Positions 27,678 through 38,109 of a stretch of 64,000 nt of DNA are shown piece after piece (position 1 is the stretch's first letter; every line of letters begins with the position of its first letter). The notes beneath the pieces were generated by a model, which worked only from the letters and a program-made list of their open reading frames with translations, made no database searches and was not told the origin of the DNA. The position numbers and the translations under genes were made by a program. The stretch lies in assembly GCA_044230315.1 (NCBI GenBank), contig JBGARJ010000008.1, positions 62,001-126,000 on the forward strand. Direction: 5' to 3'. The stretch comes from M3007 sp044230315. Lineage in GTDB: Bacteria; Bacteroidota; Bacteroidia; Chitinophagales; Saprospiraceae.

Positions 27678-29585
27678 ATGGGAAAAATTATCGGCATTGA
27701 CTTAGGAACAACCAACTCGTGCGTGGCCGTTATGGTCGGCAACGAACCCGTTGTGATCGCCAATGACGAAGGCGCCCGCACGACGCCTTCCGTCGTGGGT
27801 TTTCTGGACAACGGCGAACGCAAGATCGGCGCCCCGGCCAAACGCCAGGCCATAACCAACCCGAAACGCACTGTTTCATCGATCAAACGCTTCATGGGTA
27901 TGCGCTTCAGTGAAAGCACCCAGGAGGTCAGTCGCGTACCGTACAAAGTCGTCCGCGGCGACAATGACACCTGCCGCGTCGATATCGACGGACGCCTGTA
28001 CACCCCGCAGGAGGTTTCGGCCATGGTGCTGCAGAAAATGAAGAAAGTCGCCGAAGATTACCTCGGCGAAACCGTCACTGAAGCCGTCATCACCGTGCCG
28101 GCCTATTTCAACGACTCGCAACGCCAGGCTACCAAAGAAGCCGGCGCCGTAGCCGGTCTCGACGTCAAACGCATCGTCAACGAACCCACGGCCGCAGCCC
28201 TGGCCTATGGCCTGGATAAGCGCCACAAAGACATGAAAATCGCCGTGTACGACCTTGGGGGCGGCACGTTCGATATTTCCATCCTCGAACTCGGCGGCGG
28301 CGTGTTTGAAGTAAAATCCACCAACGGTGACACCCACCTCGGTGGCGACGATTTCGACCAGATTATCATCGAATGGCTGGCCGACGAATTCAAACGCGAA
28401 GAAAACGTCGAACTGCGGAAAGACCCTATGGCCCTGCAGCGCCTCAAAGAAGCCGCTGAAAAAGCCAAAATCGAACTTTCTGCCGGCCAGGAAACGGAAA
28501 TCAACCTGCCGTACATCACCGCTATCGACGGTGTACCCAAGCACCTGGTTAAAAAACTTAGCCGGGCGCGCTTCGAACAAATGGTCGACAGCCTCGTGCA
28601 ACGCACCCTCGAACCCTGCCGCAAAGCGCTGGAAGACGCCAATATGAAAGCCAGCGAAATAGATGAGGTGATCCTCGTCGGCGGTTCCACCCGCATCCCG
28701 CGCATCCAGGAAGCCGTAGAACAGTTTTTCGGCAAAAAACCGAACAAGAGCGTCAACCCGGATGAAGTAGTCGCCGTGGGCGCTGCCATCCAGGGCGGCG
28801 TGCTCAGCGGCTCGGTTACCGACGTGCTGCTCCTCGACGTGACCCCGCTGTCGCTCGGCATCGAAACCATGGGCGGCGTGTACGACGTGGTCATCGAATC
28901 GAACACCACCGTACCGACCAAAAAGTCGAAAACCTATTCGACGGCCAGCGACAACCAGCCGCAGGTGGAGATCCACGTGCTGCAGGGCGAACGCCCGATG
29001 GCCCGCGACAACCGCTCAGTCGGCCGCTTTATTCTCGATGGCATTCCGCCCGCACCGCGCGGCGTACCGCAAATCGAGGTGACCTTCGACATCGACGCCA
29101 ACGGCATCCTCTCGGTTACGGCCATGGACAAAGGCACCGGTAAACAGCAAAACATCCGGATCGAAGCCAGCACGGGCCTTTCGAAAGAAGAAATTGCCCG
29201 CATGAAGGCCGAAGCCGAAGCCAACGCTGAAACCGACCGCCAGGCCCGCGAACGCGTGGAGAAACTGAACCAGGCCGATTCACTCATATTCCAAACGGAA
29301 AAACAACTGCGCGAATTCGGCGACAAGGTTCCGGCCAACCACAAGGAGAATATCGAAAAAGCGCTCGCCACCCTGCGGGAAGCCCACAAAGCCGAAGACA
29401 TGGCCAACATCGATTCGGCTACCCAGGCGCTCACCGAAGCGTGGAACGCCGCCAGCCAGGAAATCTACCAGGCTACCCAGTCGGCCAACGGCGGATCCAC
29501 CACCGCGGAAGGCCCGGCAGACAACAGCGGCGGCTCCGGCGCCAGCGATACCCAGGACGTGGAATTTGAAGAAGTGAAAAACTAA
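27678..29585 (+). CDS. dnaK: Chaperone protein DnaK (Hsp70)
   Basis: A 635-residue Hsp70. The nucleotide-binding domain carries IGIDLGTTNSCVAV (residues 5-18), VPAYFNDSQRQATKEAG, VYDLGGGTFDISI and VILVGGSTRIPRIQ; the linker DVLLLDVTPLSLGIE leads to the substrate-binding domain, and the helical lid ends in a Gly/Ser/Thr-rich tail with DVEFEEVKN, the usual Bacteroidota end. DnaK refolds client proteins with DnaJ and GrpE, neither of which is adjacent. The ATG at 27678 matches the family start GKIIGIDLG. Confidence 0.98.
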   Translation: MGKIIGIDLGTTNSCVAVMVGNEPVVIANDEGARTTPSVVGFLDNGERKIGAPAKRQAITNPKRTVSSIKRFMGMRFSESTQEVSRVPYKVVRGDNDTCRVDIDGRLYTPQEVSAMVLQKMKKVAEDYLGETVTEAVITVPAYFNDSQRQATKEAGAVAGLDVKRIVNEPTAAALAYGLDKRHKDMKIAVYDLGGGTFDISILELGGGVFEVKSTNGDTHLGGDDFDQIIIEWLADEFKREENVELRKDPMALQRLKEAAEKAKIELSAGQETEINLPYITAIDGVPKHLVKKLSRARFEQMVDSLVQRTLEPCRKALEDANMKASEIDEVILVGGSTRIPRIQEAVEQFFGKKPNKSVNPDEVVAVGAAIQGGVLSGSVTDVLLLDVTPLSLGIETMGGVYDVVIESNTTVPTKKSKTYSTASDNQPQVEIHVLQGERPMARDNRSVGRFILDGIPPAPRGVPQIEVTFDIDANGILSVTAMDKGTGKQQNIRIEASTGLSKEEIARMKAEAEANAETDRQARERVEKLNQADSLIFQTEKQLREFGDKVPANHKENIEKALATLREAHKAEDMANIDSATQALTEAWNAASQEIYQATQSANGGSTTAEGPADNSGGSGASDTQDVEFEEVKN

Positions 29586-29613
29586 ACCCGCGCAAAGTGG
29601 GTTAGCGTTATAC

Positions 29614-29652
29614 AACAGCCGCCCGGCCAATTGACCGGGCGGCTGTTTTTTT
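29614..29652 (+). terminator. Rho-independent terminator after dnaK
   Basis: A perfect 13-bp GC-rich stem (AACAGCCGCCCGG with its complement) closes an 8-base loop and is followed by seven T. It starts 28 bp after the dnaK stop codon. The reverse orientation, for the convergent gene, has only the short AAC end and lacks a long T tract. Confidence 0.9.
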
Positions 29653-29681
29653 GTAGCGTATCAACTTCACAAACCTCGTGT

Positions 29682-31841
29682 CTATTCCGAAATAAACACT
29701 TTTCCGGTCAGCACCCGGCGGCCGTCTGTCGCTTTTAGCAAATAGAGCCCGGCCGGCAATGTGGGCAACCCGATCGCCTGCCCCGACGTCGTCAGGCCTG
29801 TTTCCAAAATGCGTATTCCGGCCAGGTTGGAAAAAGTAACCCGGAAAGCATCCAACGGCGCCGGCCATCCGTCGATATGGATTTCCCGGTGAGCGGGGTT
29901 GGGGTAAACGGCGAGTGCTTGCAAGGCCGGAGCGGCCGTAGCCGTGAGTTGGTTGCCGCCGTGCAGGTAGAAGGAGGAAAACCCGTCCACTGCATACAGT
30001 GCCGCCAGATCGCCGGCGCCGTTCAAGGTGTACGTTCCTTTGTTGGGCAGTAATATGCCGCCCTCCGCATAGTCGCCGCAGGTGCTGCCGGAAACCTTGG
30101 TGGCCTTGAGCATATCGGGCGTGGCGGGTCCGCCGGATGCGCCGCTCAAATGGACCCATTCCTGCTCCTTCACAAAGAACTTGACCAATACCGGACTCTG
30201 CGGTTGCTGTGCCACAGAGATGGTCCAGTTGCGATCGAGGTAGGGATTGCCTGCCGCGTCGGTGCGGATGGCATCGCCGTTGATCATATACTCGGCGGTC
30301 ACCTGACCCAGTGCATTACCCCTATCGTTGATCGCAGCCACCGGGGCGTTGCCGCTGTCGAGTAAATACTGCCACACACCGGCGCCGGTCGATTGCACGG
30401 GCGTCACGGGGTTTTCACCGCAGGCTAGCGCCGTATTGTTCTGGCCCGAAACGAGGCAAGCAATTCCCGGATCTTCCAGGTCCAGCAAAAACGATCCCAT
30501 TGCTCCATTGTAGCCGTCGATTTGCACCCAGAAGGTTTTGCCGGGTTCCTGGCAAGCCAGGGTAAGACCCGCCGCTCCTCCCGGGTTGCCGGGCAGGTCG
30601 TCGTTGGCATCCACCAGGACCAAATCACTGCCGATCTGTTCGTACACCGCCATTTGGGTCTGCATCCCTGCCGTGGTCAGCACCGCACTGCCGGAGGCCG
30701 GCATTTCAAAGGTGAACCATACGGTGTGTTCGGCTCCCGCGGTGTCGCACCAGGTACCGGGCGTTTGGCAAGTCCCCATAGCGGGTTCCGGTTCGCCGGA
30801 CTCGACCGTGGCGTTTACATTCGACCAGTAATAGGCGCAGGTATGGTCAAAAGTCAGCGCCACGGCATTAGCCCGATTGTCGTTGGGCGGGGTGAGTTGG
30901 GCATTGGCACAGGCGCCGTTGTTGGTGATCAATAAATAGGTGTTCACAAAATTCTGCTTGCCGCAGGCGTCGGTCACCCATATGTCCAGGGGTTTGGTAC
31001 CCAGGGCGGTACAGTCAAACACACGGGCGACATCGGCCGTATCGGCCGAAAAGGAAAAATGCAGCGGCAGGCACGCTGCCGAACTCCCCACCTGGCTGCC
31101 TGCATCAAAATCACTTGCCGTCAGCCGGATCTGCCCGCCGTAATCAAAGGTGGCCGACACGCCCATGCTGACGCGGGGCAGGGGTAAGTCGGGGGCTCCG
31201 CCGGAGAAGCAGACGTCGATGTTATCTTGCAGATTGAAATACACTTCTGCGTAGTTTTGGTAGCCATTGCTGCCGGTGGCCCAAATCTGCACGATGTTGA
31301 TCCCCAGCATACTGCAATCCAATACTTTAGTCGTATCGGCAGGGTCTGCGCTGAACGACAGGTGCACATCCGGATCGTTGTTGCAAATGGCCGTGCTCAA
31401 GTCCCACAGCTGCGGCGTCAGGGTGACGGTTCCGCTGCCATTGAGGGCCAGCGCCAGGCCGTTGCGGCAACAGACGATCGGCCGCAAGCCGCCCACGTAA
31501 CCGGGGCAGTCGCCAAAATTGTCTTGCACCAAAGCATACGTACTGGTGGCCGTAGGATAAAGGGAGCCCGGACTGATGGTCCAGAGTTTCAATTGGGTAA
31601 CACCCAAATCGCTGCAGTTGAAATTCCTCACCAGGCCAGCCAGGCTGCTCGTAAAAGAATACCGTACGCAGGAATCCGGGCTGGGATCGAGCACCAGGAA
31701 ATCGGCGAAGATGTAGTTGTCGACGTTATCCGACAAGGCGACCACGATACCATTGTGGACCAGGGGGTTGATTGGGCTTTGGCCGGATAAAACGAATGGG
31801 AATGCCGCGCAAAGCAGCAGGTTGAATAGACGGTTACACAT
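29682..31841 (-). CDS. T9SS-exported surface protein with three related Ig-like modules
   Basis: A 719-residue secreted protein. The signal peptide (NLLLCAAFPFVLSGQ) is followed by three related modules of about 100 residues (centred near residues 60, 180 and 265), each with a pattern like FSADxADxxxVxDCxxLGxxxxxIWxxxxxG and a closing DN-x-CxG. The middle holds a pre-peptidase/lectin-like domain (TVWFTFEMPASGSAVLTTAG, WVQIDGYNGAMGSF). The C-terminal YPNPAHREIHIDG to GKVFISE is a type A T9SS sorting domain. It looks like a cell-surface adhesin or binding protein; the ligand is unknown. The ATG at 31841 gives the signal peptide. Confidence 0.85.
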   Translation of the reverse strand: MCNRLFNLLLCAAFPFVLSGQSPINPLVHNGIVVALSDNVDNYIFADFLVLDPSPDSCVRYSFTSSLAGLVRNFNCSDLGVTQLKLWTISPGSLYPTATSTYALVQDNFGDCPGYVGGLRPIVCCRNGLALALNGSGTVTLTPQLWDLSTAICNNDPDVHLSFSADPADTTKVLDCSMLGINIVQIWATGSNGYQNYAEVYFNLQDNIDVCFSGGAPDLPLPRVSMGVSATFDYGGQIRLTASDFDAGSQVGSSAACLPLHFSFSADTADVARVFDCTALGTKPLDIWVTDACGKQNFVNTYLLITNNGACANAQLTPPNDNRANAVALTFDHTCAYYWSNVNATVESGEPEPAMGTCQTPGTWCDTAGAEHTVWFTFEMPASGSAVLTTAGMQTQMAVYEQIGSDLVLVDANDDLPGNPGGAAGLTLACQEPGKTFWVQIDGYNGAMGSFLLDLEDPGIACLVSGQNNTALACGENPVTPVQSTGAGVWQYLLDSGNAPVAAINDRGNALGQVTAEYMINGDAIRTDAAGNPYLDRNWTISVAQQPQSPVLVKFFVKEQEWVHLSGASGGPATPDMLKATKVSGSTCGDYAEGGILLPNKGTYTLNGAGDLAALYAVDGFSSFYLHGGNQLTATAAPALQALAVYPNPAHREIHIDGWPAPLDAFRVTFSNLAGIRILETGLTTSGQAIGLPTLPAGLYLLKATDGRRVLTGKVFISE

Positions 31842-32121
31842 ACTTGTAGATTTTAAGGCACTATAAAAGAAAAACTGACTATCTGCATATTGTACCCCTG
31901 AACCACATCTCGCTACGTCCGACATCTGGTTCAGGGGTACAATATGCAGATAGTCATTAAAGAAAATATCCCTCAACACCCTGCGGTGCGGCAGGGCCCG
32001 GATAATGAACAAACAAATTAATGTATAAGTACCTGACCAGACGCCATCCGGACGGTTGATGCTGCCCGGTAAAGAAGTTAAATTCAAGGGCTGAGAGGTA
32101 CCCTTGCAAGCGCAGGTTGAA
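31842..32121. other. Intergenic region with long inverted repeat
   Basis: A 280-bp region between the end of rmlB and the start of the T9SS protein, both on the minus strand. It contains the 30-bp inverted repeat listed separately. The segment 32085-32105 contains CTGAGA and ACCC words that recall a TPP riboswitch, but the rest of that structure is missing. Confidence 0.6.
31876..31956. repeat. Perfect 30-bp inverted repeat with 21-base spacer
   Basis: The arms at 31876-31905 and 31927-31956 are exact reverse complements over 30 bases, separated by 21 bases. Transcribed on the minus strand the hairpin is followed by a T-rich stretch (GTTTTTCTTTTAT), so it could end the rmlB transcript; it also lies just 35 bases before the ATG of the next gene. 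The perfect match is far beyond what an ordinary terminator needs and suggests a mobile or regulatory palindrome. Confidence 0.85.
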
Positions 32122-33141
<1,020 letters not shown>

Positions 33142-33145
33142 GTCG

Positions 33146-34096
33146 TTAAACTGGTTTTACCACCTTTTTAAAGTATTCGTAGGTCAGTTTCAGCCCTTGC
33201 TCGCGGTTGTATTTGGGTTCCCAGCCAAGCAGGGTGCGGGCCTTGGTGATGTCGGGCCGGCGCTGTTTGGGGTCGTCAACCGGCAGCGGGCGGTAGTCGA
33301 TGAAGGCCTTGGGGTTTTGCACCAGGTCGATAATTTCGTGGGCGAACTGCATGACTGTGATCTCCTGCGGGTTGCCCATGTTGACGGGCAGGTGGTAGTC
33401 GCTCAACAACAGGCGGTAAATGCCCTCTACCAGGTCGTCGACGTAACAGAAGGACCGTGTTTGCGAGCCGTCGCCGAAAATGGTCAATCCTTCGCCGCGG
33501 ATCGCCTGGCTGAAGAAGGCGGGCAGCACGCGGCCGTCGTTGACGCGCATACGCGGGCCGTAGGTGTTGAAAATCCGGATGATGCGGGTTTCGACACCGT
33601 GGTAGTTGTGATAAGCCATGGTGATGGCTTCCATGAAGCGCTTGGCTTCGTCGTACACGCCGCGCGGTCCGACGGGGTTCACATTGCCCCAATATTCCTC
33701 CGTCTGCGGGTGCACCAGCGGATCGCCGTACACTTCCGAAGTGGACGCCACCAGGATGCGCGCGCCTTTTTCCTTAGCCAGGCCGAGGCAATTGTGGGTG
33801 CCGAGGGCGCCTACCTTGAGCGTTTGGATGGGCATTTGGAGGTAGTCGATCGGGCTGGCCGGCGATGCGAAGTGGAGGATATAGTCGAGTTTGCCGGGTA
33901 CGTGGATAAACTTCGTGACATCGTGGTGGTAATATTCAAAATCCTTCTCTTTGAAGAGGTGCTCGATATTGTCCAGGTTGCCCGTCAGCAGGTTATCCAT
34001 GCCGATGACTTGGTACCCTTCGGCAAGGAAGCGGTCGGACAAGTGCGAGCCGATAAAGCCGGCGGCGCCGGTGATGAGGATGCGTTTTTTTGTCAT
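33146..34096 (-). CDS. UDP-glucuronic acid decarboxylase (UDP-xylose synthase)
   Basis: A 316-residue SDR enzyme. The NAD site GAAGFIGSHL is at residues 10-19, catalytic YDEAKR carries the Tyr-x3-Lys, and the sequence run PASPIDYLQMPIQTLKVGALGTHN with NTYGPRMRVNDGRVLPAFF is the typical UXS pattern. It makes UDP-xylose from UDP-glucuronate with loss of carbon dioxide. It heads a two-gene unit with rfbB, both supplying nucleotide sugars for surface glycans. The ATG at 34096 begins at the Rossmann strand. Confidence 0.93.
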   Translation of the reverse strand: MTKKRILITGAAGFIGSHLSDRFLAEGYQVIGMDNLLTGNLDNIEHLFKEKDFEYYHHDVTKFIHVPGKLDYILHFASPASPIDYLQMPIQTLKVGALGTHNCLGLAKEKGARILVASTSEVYGDPLVHPQTEEYWGNVNPVGPRGVYDEAKRFMEAITMAYHNYHGVETRIIRIFNTYGPRMRVNDGRVLPAFFSQAIRGEGLTIFGDGSQTRSFCYVDDLVEGIYRLLLSDYHLPVNMGNPQEITVMQFAHEIIDLVQNPKAFIDYRPLPVDDPKQRRPDITKARTLLGWEPKYNREQGLKLTYEYFKKVVKPV

Positions 34097-34609
34097 GTGT
34101 GGTGGGTTTCAGGCAAAATAAGGCGCCAAAGATAATGCAATCCGTATGCCAGGTACGAACGGCTTCTGGTATTTTGCCGGCAGCGGTGTGTCTTTTTAAC
34201 CGGAGTTTCACATATAAAATAAAAAATCATAAGACTAAATTTGGAATTTAAAACCAATCAACGTAAGTTCGCAGCCTAGATGTTCTATTGCTCCAAATAT
34301 CCTACACGTATCCCGGCAATTTACTGACTTCGACATTCCTGACACAGCCAATTGAATCGACATTAGTGAAACCCACGTACTTGCGAAAACCAAAGACTTA
34401 CCACACTCACGTTTCTGCTGATTTGTGTTCCGGTACTGTTTACTACCCAGTGTACGCCAAAAACACTGCTTCATTTTCCGGATAACTATTCTCTAAAGTC
34501 TGTCTAAACGCGCCTGCTATGCGGGTGTAATCGTTATTGGTATTCTTCACATGTCTACATGTTGAGGGCCTAAATGGTATTGACTAAAATCTACAATTTT
34601 TTTAAACAC
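34097..34609. other. Intergenic region between nucleotide-sugar genes and the eCIS operon
   Basis: This 513-bp region is noticeably AT-rich compared with its surroundings. On the minus strand a -7 box TATCTTTG (34127-34134) could serve the decarboxylase gene. On the plus strand a perfect -7 box TAAATTTG (34236-34243) is the best candidate for the eCIS operon, but it has no -33 partner and would give a leader of over 300 bases. Two ACATGT palindromes at 34549-34562 lie just before the first gene. Short frames in both strands were not accepted as genes. Confidence 0.55.
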
Positions 34610-35242
34610 ATGATCCATATTGCCCTTGAATTACTTCGTTCCGAACTGGACGCATACATGCAGAACCTGCCGGGGCATGAAGTAGTATTGGGCAATGTAG
34701 CAACGCTCGATCCTAATAGCGGTGTAACAACTACTTTACTGGAAAACCGGGTGATCTTATCGCTCGTCAATGTGGAAGAAGAAAGCGCTTTTAAAAACCT
34801 CCCAAACACGAGCAAATTGCCGAACGGCACAGTTCAATACGCCAATCCGCCTGTCTTCCTCAATTTGTATCTGCTTTTTACCGCCAATTTTCTCCCGGAT
34901 GGAAACGACACGAATTACAGCCTGGCCCTGGACAACCTCTCCCGGGTTATCCAATTTTTTCAAAGCAAATCAGTATTTAACCTGAAAAATGCGCCCGGCT
35001 TCCAAAACAACACGGAACCCCCTTCATCCGACGTAAGCGAAATTCAATTGATCCTGAACTTATACACCATGACGTTTGAACAGATCAACCACCTCTGGGG
35101 CTCTTTAGGCGGGCGCCAACTGCCCTTTGTCATGTACAAAGCGCGCTTGGTTGAATTGAAAGATCGTCGCACTACGGGCGCCGGCCCGCTCATCGAAGAG
35201 ATTGGGTCCAACGAGCAGGCTATCGCTCCCGGCGCATCTTGA
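34610..35242 (+). CDS. eCIS tube/sheath terminator cap, Pvc16_N (DUF4255) family
   Basis: A 210-residue protein. The opening MIHIALELLRSELDAYMQ, then VVLGNVATLD, NRVILSLVNVEEE and PPVFLNLYLLFTANF with a later LNLYTMTFEQINHLWGSLGGRQLPFVMYKARLVEL are the hallmarks of the Pvc16 N-terminal (DUF4255) family. In PVC and Afp particles this protein forms the cap that ends the sheath and tube. The frame is open from an ATG 36 bases upstream at 34574, but family members start at this Met. It is the first gene of the operon, followed by an unknown protein and the sheath. Confidence 0.85.
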   Translation: MIHIALELLRSELDAYMQNLPGHEVVLGNVATLDPNSGVTTTLLENRVILSLVNVEEESAFKNLPNTSKLPNGTVQYANPPVFLNLYLLFTANFLPDGNDTNYSLALDNLSRVIQFFQSKSVFNLKNAPGFQNNTEPPSSDVSEIQLILNLYTMTFEQINHLWGSLGGRQLPFVMYKARLVELKDRRTTGAGPLIEEIGSNEQAIAPGAS

Positions 35243-35294
35243 ATCAAATCCGTTTTTTGACACCATAACCAGTAAAATCTGATCGACTCACCAA

Positions 35295-36605
35295 ATGGCA
35301 AACCGTCTTTTTAAACGGCTTTTTGAGGTAAACATCCTGCACGGATACTACCTCGATCATTTGGTTTGGGACAAAAACCAAAAGCCCAAAATTTACCAGG
35401 ATTACAGCTTTGACGAACAAAACGAGGCGTTGCTGCGCTACAATATCCTGAATGACCTCAGTTTTGAACCCACTCCGGCCACTCAAAATTTGCTCAGAGG
35501 TTTGCATATGCGCTGGGCTGCCTCGCCGCTGGGTTTTTTCACCGGCATCGAAGTCGAACGCCAGGCCCCGGATCAATACTTGCCCTTTCAACCCCTCCCT
35601 CTGGATGCCGTTTGGACGTTTATAGCCCGCATCCGGAACCCGTATTGGCAGAATATCACCAACCACGCCCTTCGCCCCACCCTGCCCGGTTGTTATTATT
35701 TCACCAACCAACCTATTGTAGCAGGCAAAACGCCGCCTACCCTTTCGGCCCCGCCGCCGGCATTTGATGCCAACCGGTTTTGGGAAATGGGCGAATTAAT
35801 AAGCGACGGCGCCGGAAACATCCTGCGCGCCCGGAAACGCAGCGACCAGATCGGCGATTTTGCGGCTTTCCCCAACCAACATTGGGCAAATACGGCCGAC
35901 CGTATTGCCCTACCCAAGAGTTTTTTGTACCGTTTTGATGCCAAGACGCCGGTTCAGGCGGCCGTGTTCCGCCTGCTTATGCCGGGAGGCGGGGCCTTGC
36001 TGAAGACCATCCAAAAACAGTTTGCCAGCCCGCCGGAAACCTACCGGCTTGATCTTCGAGCCCTCGACAAACTCCCCGGCGAAATACTCCCAAAACCGAC
36101 GAAAGACGGTTGGTACGACCTGGAGGTAGTCCTCAACGGCGCCTTGTTTGAGCGGCGGTCGATATTGCTTCGTTCCGATCTGCCTGCCGATGCTTCCGTA
36201 TTTGCCATCATTGATATTGCCAACCACAGTACGTCGGACGGTTTTCAATTGCTCAACCCCAACCAGACCTTGCGCTACGCCCCAAATCCCAACAATCAAA
36301 AAATAGAGCCGCTTCGTTTCCAGATCAACCTGCTCCCACGCGCCACGTACTGGCAATATTTGATCGAAAAATTTGCAGAAAGTACCTTGCCCAATAGCGA
36401 CCACAACTATGGCGCCGTACAGTATGTAAAAAACACGCACCAGTTGATCAGTACCGAACCCCGTGCCCTCACCCGAATCCGTACCCCTTTACAGGTAACC
36501 ACTGACGTATATCTGCCCAACCCGGAACGGGCGGATTTGCAATACGACCCGACGAACGGGCAATTTATCTCTCAACTCTTTCTCCAAACCATCAAACTCT
36601 CCTAA
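35295..36605 (+). CDS. Unknown eCIS-associated protein between cap and sheath
   Basis: A 436-residue soluble protein without signal peptide or membrane segments. The N-terminal half (FEVNILHGYYLDHLVWD, NDLSFEPTPATQNLLRGLHMRW, SPLGFFTGIEVE) and the C-terminal half (ADASVFAIIDIANHS, LRFQINLLPRATYWQYLIE, NGQFISQLFLQTI) look like two separate globular beta-rich domains. I do not recognise the family; it fills a slot next to the sheath in the eCIS locus, 6 bp upstream of it, so translation is probably coupled. It could be a structural or assembly factor for the sheath. Confidence 0.6.
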   Translation: MANRLFKRLFEVNILHGYYLDHLVWDKNQKPKIYQDYSFDEQNEALLRYNILNDLSFEPTPATQNLLRGLHMRWAASPLGFFTGIEVERQAPDQYLPFQPLPLDAVWTFIARIRNPYWQNITNHALRPTLPGCYYFTNQPIVAGKTPPTLSAPPPAFDANRFWEMGELISDGAGNILRARKRSDQIGDFAAFPNQHWANTADRIALPKSFLYRFDAKTPVQAAVFRLLMPGGGALLKTIQKQFASPPETYRLDLRALDKLPGEILPKPTKDGWYDLEVVLNGALFERRSILLRSDLPADASVFAIIDIANHSTSDGFQLLNPNQTLRYAPNPNNQKIEPLRFQINLLPRATYWQYLIEKFAESTLPNSDHNYGAVQYVKNTHQLISTEPRALTRIRTPLQVTTDVYLPNPERADLQYDPTNGQFISQLFLQTIKLS

Positions 36606-36611
36606 CCCGTT

Positions 36612-38057
36612 ATGGCAACCGTGTATAAAACACCAGGGGTGTACATCGAAGAAATCCCAAAATTTCCGCCTTCTGTCGCGCCGGTAGCTACCGCGATTCC
36701 GGCTTTTATTGGCTATACGAAAATGGCCAAAAAGGAGGTGGCCAATGATCTCATCCTTCAACCTACCCGGATCAGTTCGCTGCTGGAATACGAAGATTTG
36801 TTCGGAACTGCACAACCCGAACAGCACATCGTCGTGACGATCGACCAGCAGCTCGATCCCAGGGGGAATGTCGCCAAAGAAACGGTTACGGCCGATTTCA
36901 ACTGGGCGCCTGATGCCGGCCCCTCCAAGCATATTATGTACTATGCGTTGCAGCAGTACTTTGCCAATGGCGGCGGCCCGTGCTATATTATCTCCGTGGG
37001 CTTGTACCTTCCGCTGGGCACCACGATTTCCGACCAAACTGTGTTTAACACCGCGCTGGACCACCTGCGCAAGGAGGACGAGCCCACGCTCATCATTTTC
37101 CCGGAAGGGCAAGGCATGGATCAAGGTACCTACTTCGCCTTGCTGGGCCTAGCTCTGCAACAGTGCTCCGACTTGAAAGACCGTTTTGTGATCATGGATT
37201 TTCACCTCAGTGGCAGAACATTCACGACCACGGCCGACCTGACCGATGCCATGGAAGTATTCCGTACCAACGTACCCGGTGAAACCGAATTGACCAAATA
37301 CGGCGCCAGTTACTTCCCTAATGTACGGTCGACCTTCAATTATACCTACGACGACGCCTCGGTGCAAATCGTACACAAACTGGGCAGCGGCGATGGCCCC
37401 AACAATGGCGTCACATTGCCCGACTTACCGAACGTGTTCCAGTCAAAAGTGCGGCTGGCCATCGACCAAATGTCCATTTACCTTCCGCCGAGCGGAACAG
37501 TAGCCGGGGTATATGCCCGTGTCGACAATGTGCGGGGCGTATGGAAGGCGCCGGCTAACGAAAGCCTGCTGTCGGTGGACAACATCACGTTTAAGGTGAA
37601 CGACAGAATGCAGGAGGATTTGAACGTGGACGCCGGCTCCGGCAAATCCATCAATGTGATCCGCTACTTCGTCGGCCGCGGCATCAAAATTTGGGGTGCC
37701 CGCACATTGGCTGGTAACGACAATGAGTGGCGGTATGTGTCGGTCCGCCGCTTCTTCAATATGGTGGAGGAATCGGTTAAAAAGGCCACGGAAGCATTTG
37801 TCTTCGAGCCAAACGATGCCAATACCTGGGTGCGGGTACGTGGCATGATCGAAAACTTCCTCATCCTGCAATGGCGGGCTGGTGCCTTGGCGGGCGCCGT
37901 GCCGGAACATGCCTTCTATGTCAAGGTAGGGCTTGGTGAAACCATGACCGCCCTCGACATTCTCGAAGGCCGGATGATCGTTGAAATCGGCATGGCCGTA
38001 GTCCGGCCGGCGGAATTTATCATCCTCAAATTCAGCCACAAAATGCAGGAATCCTGA
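36612..38057 (+). CDS. Contractile tail sheath protein
   Basis: A 481-residue sheath subunit. The start YKTPGVYIEEIPKFPPSVAPV is the classic N-terminal linker of contractile sheaths, and the C-terminal WGARTLAGNDNEWRYVSVRRFFNMV, FVFEPNDANTWVRVRGMIENFL and the final strand matching phage and CIS sheath domain IV are all present. The middle (residues about 100-330) is the variable outer region. It contracts to drive the tube. Only one sheath gene is present, unlike Afp/PVC which have three. Followed 52 bp later by an unknown helical protein. Confidence 0.95.
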   Translation: MATVYKTPGVYIEEIPKFPPSVAPVATAIPAFIGYTKMAKKEVANDLILQPTRISSLLEYEDLFGTAQPEQHIVVTIDQQLDPRGNVAKETVTADFNWAPDAGPSKHIMYYALQQYFANGGGPCYIISVGLYLPLGTTISDQTVFNTALDHLRKEDEPTLIIFPEGQGMDQGTYFALLGLALQQCSDLKDRFVIMDFHLSGRTFTTTADLTDAMEVFRTNVPGETELTKYGASYFPNVRSTFNYTYDDASVQIVHKLGSGDGPNNGVTLPDLPNVFQSKVRLAIDQMSIYLPPSGTVAGVYARVDNVRGVWKAPANESLLSVDNITFKVNDRMQEDLNVDAGSGKSINVIRYFVGRGIKIWGARTLAGNDNEWRYVSVRRFFNMVEESVKKATEAFVFEPNDANTWVRVRGMIENFLILQWRAGALAGAVPEHAFYVKVGLGETMTALDILEGRMIVEIGMAVVRPAEFIILKFSHKMQES

Positions 38058-38109
38058 TCGGACTCCATGATGAAAACCCATATTTTTTCACCGAACATAT
38101 TGAAAACCA

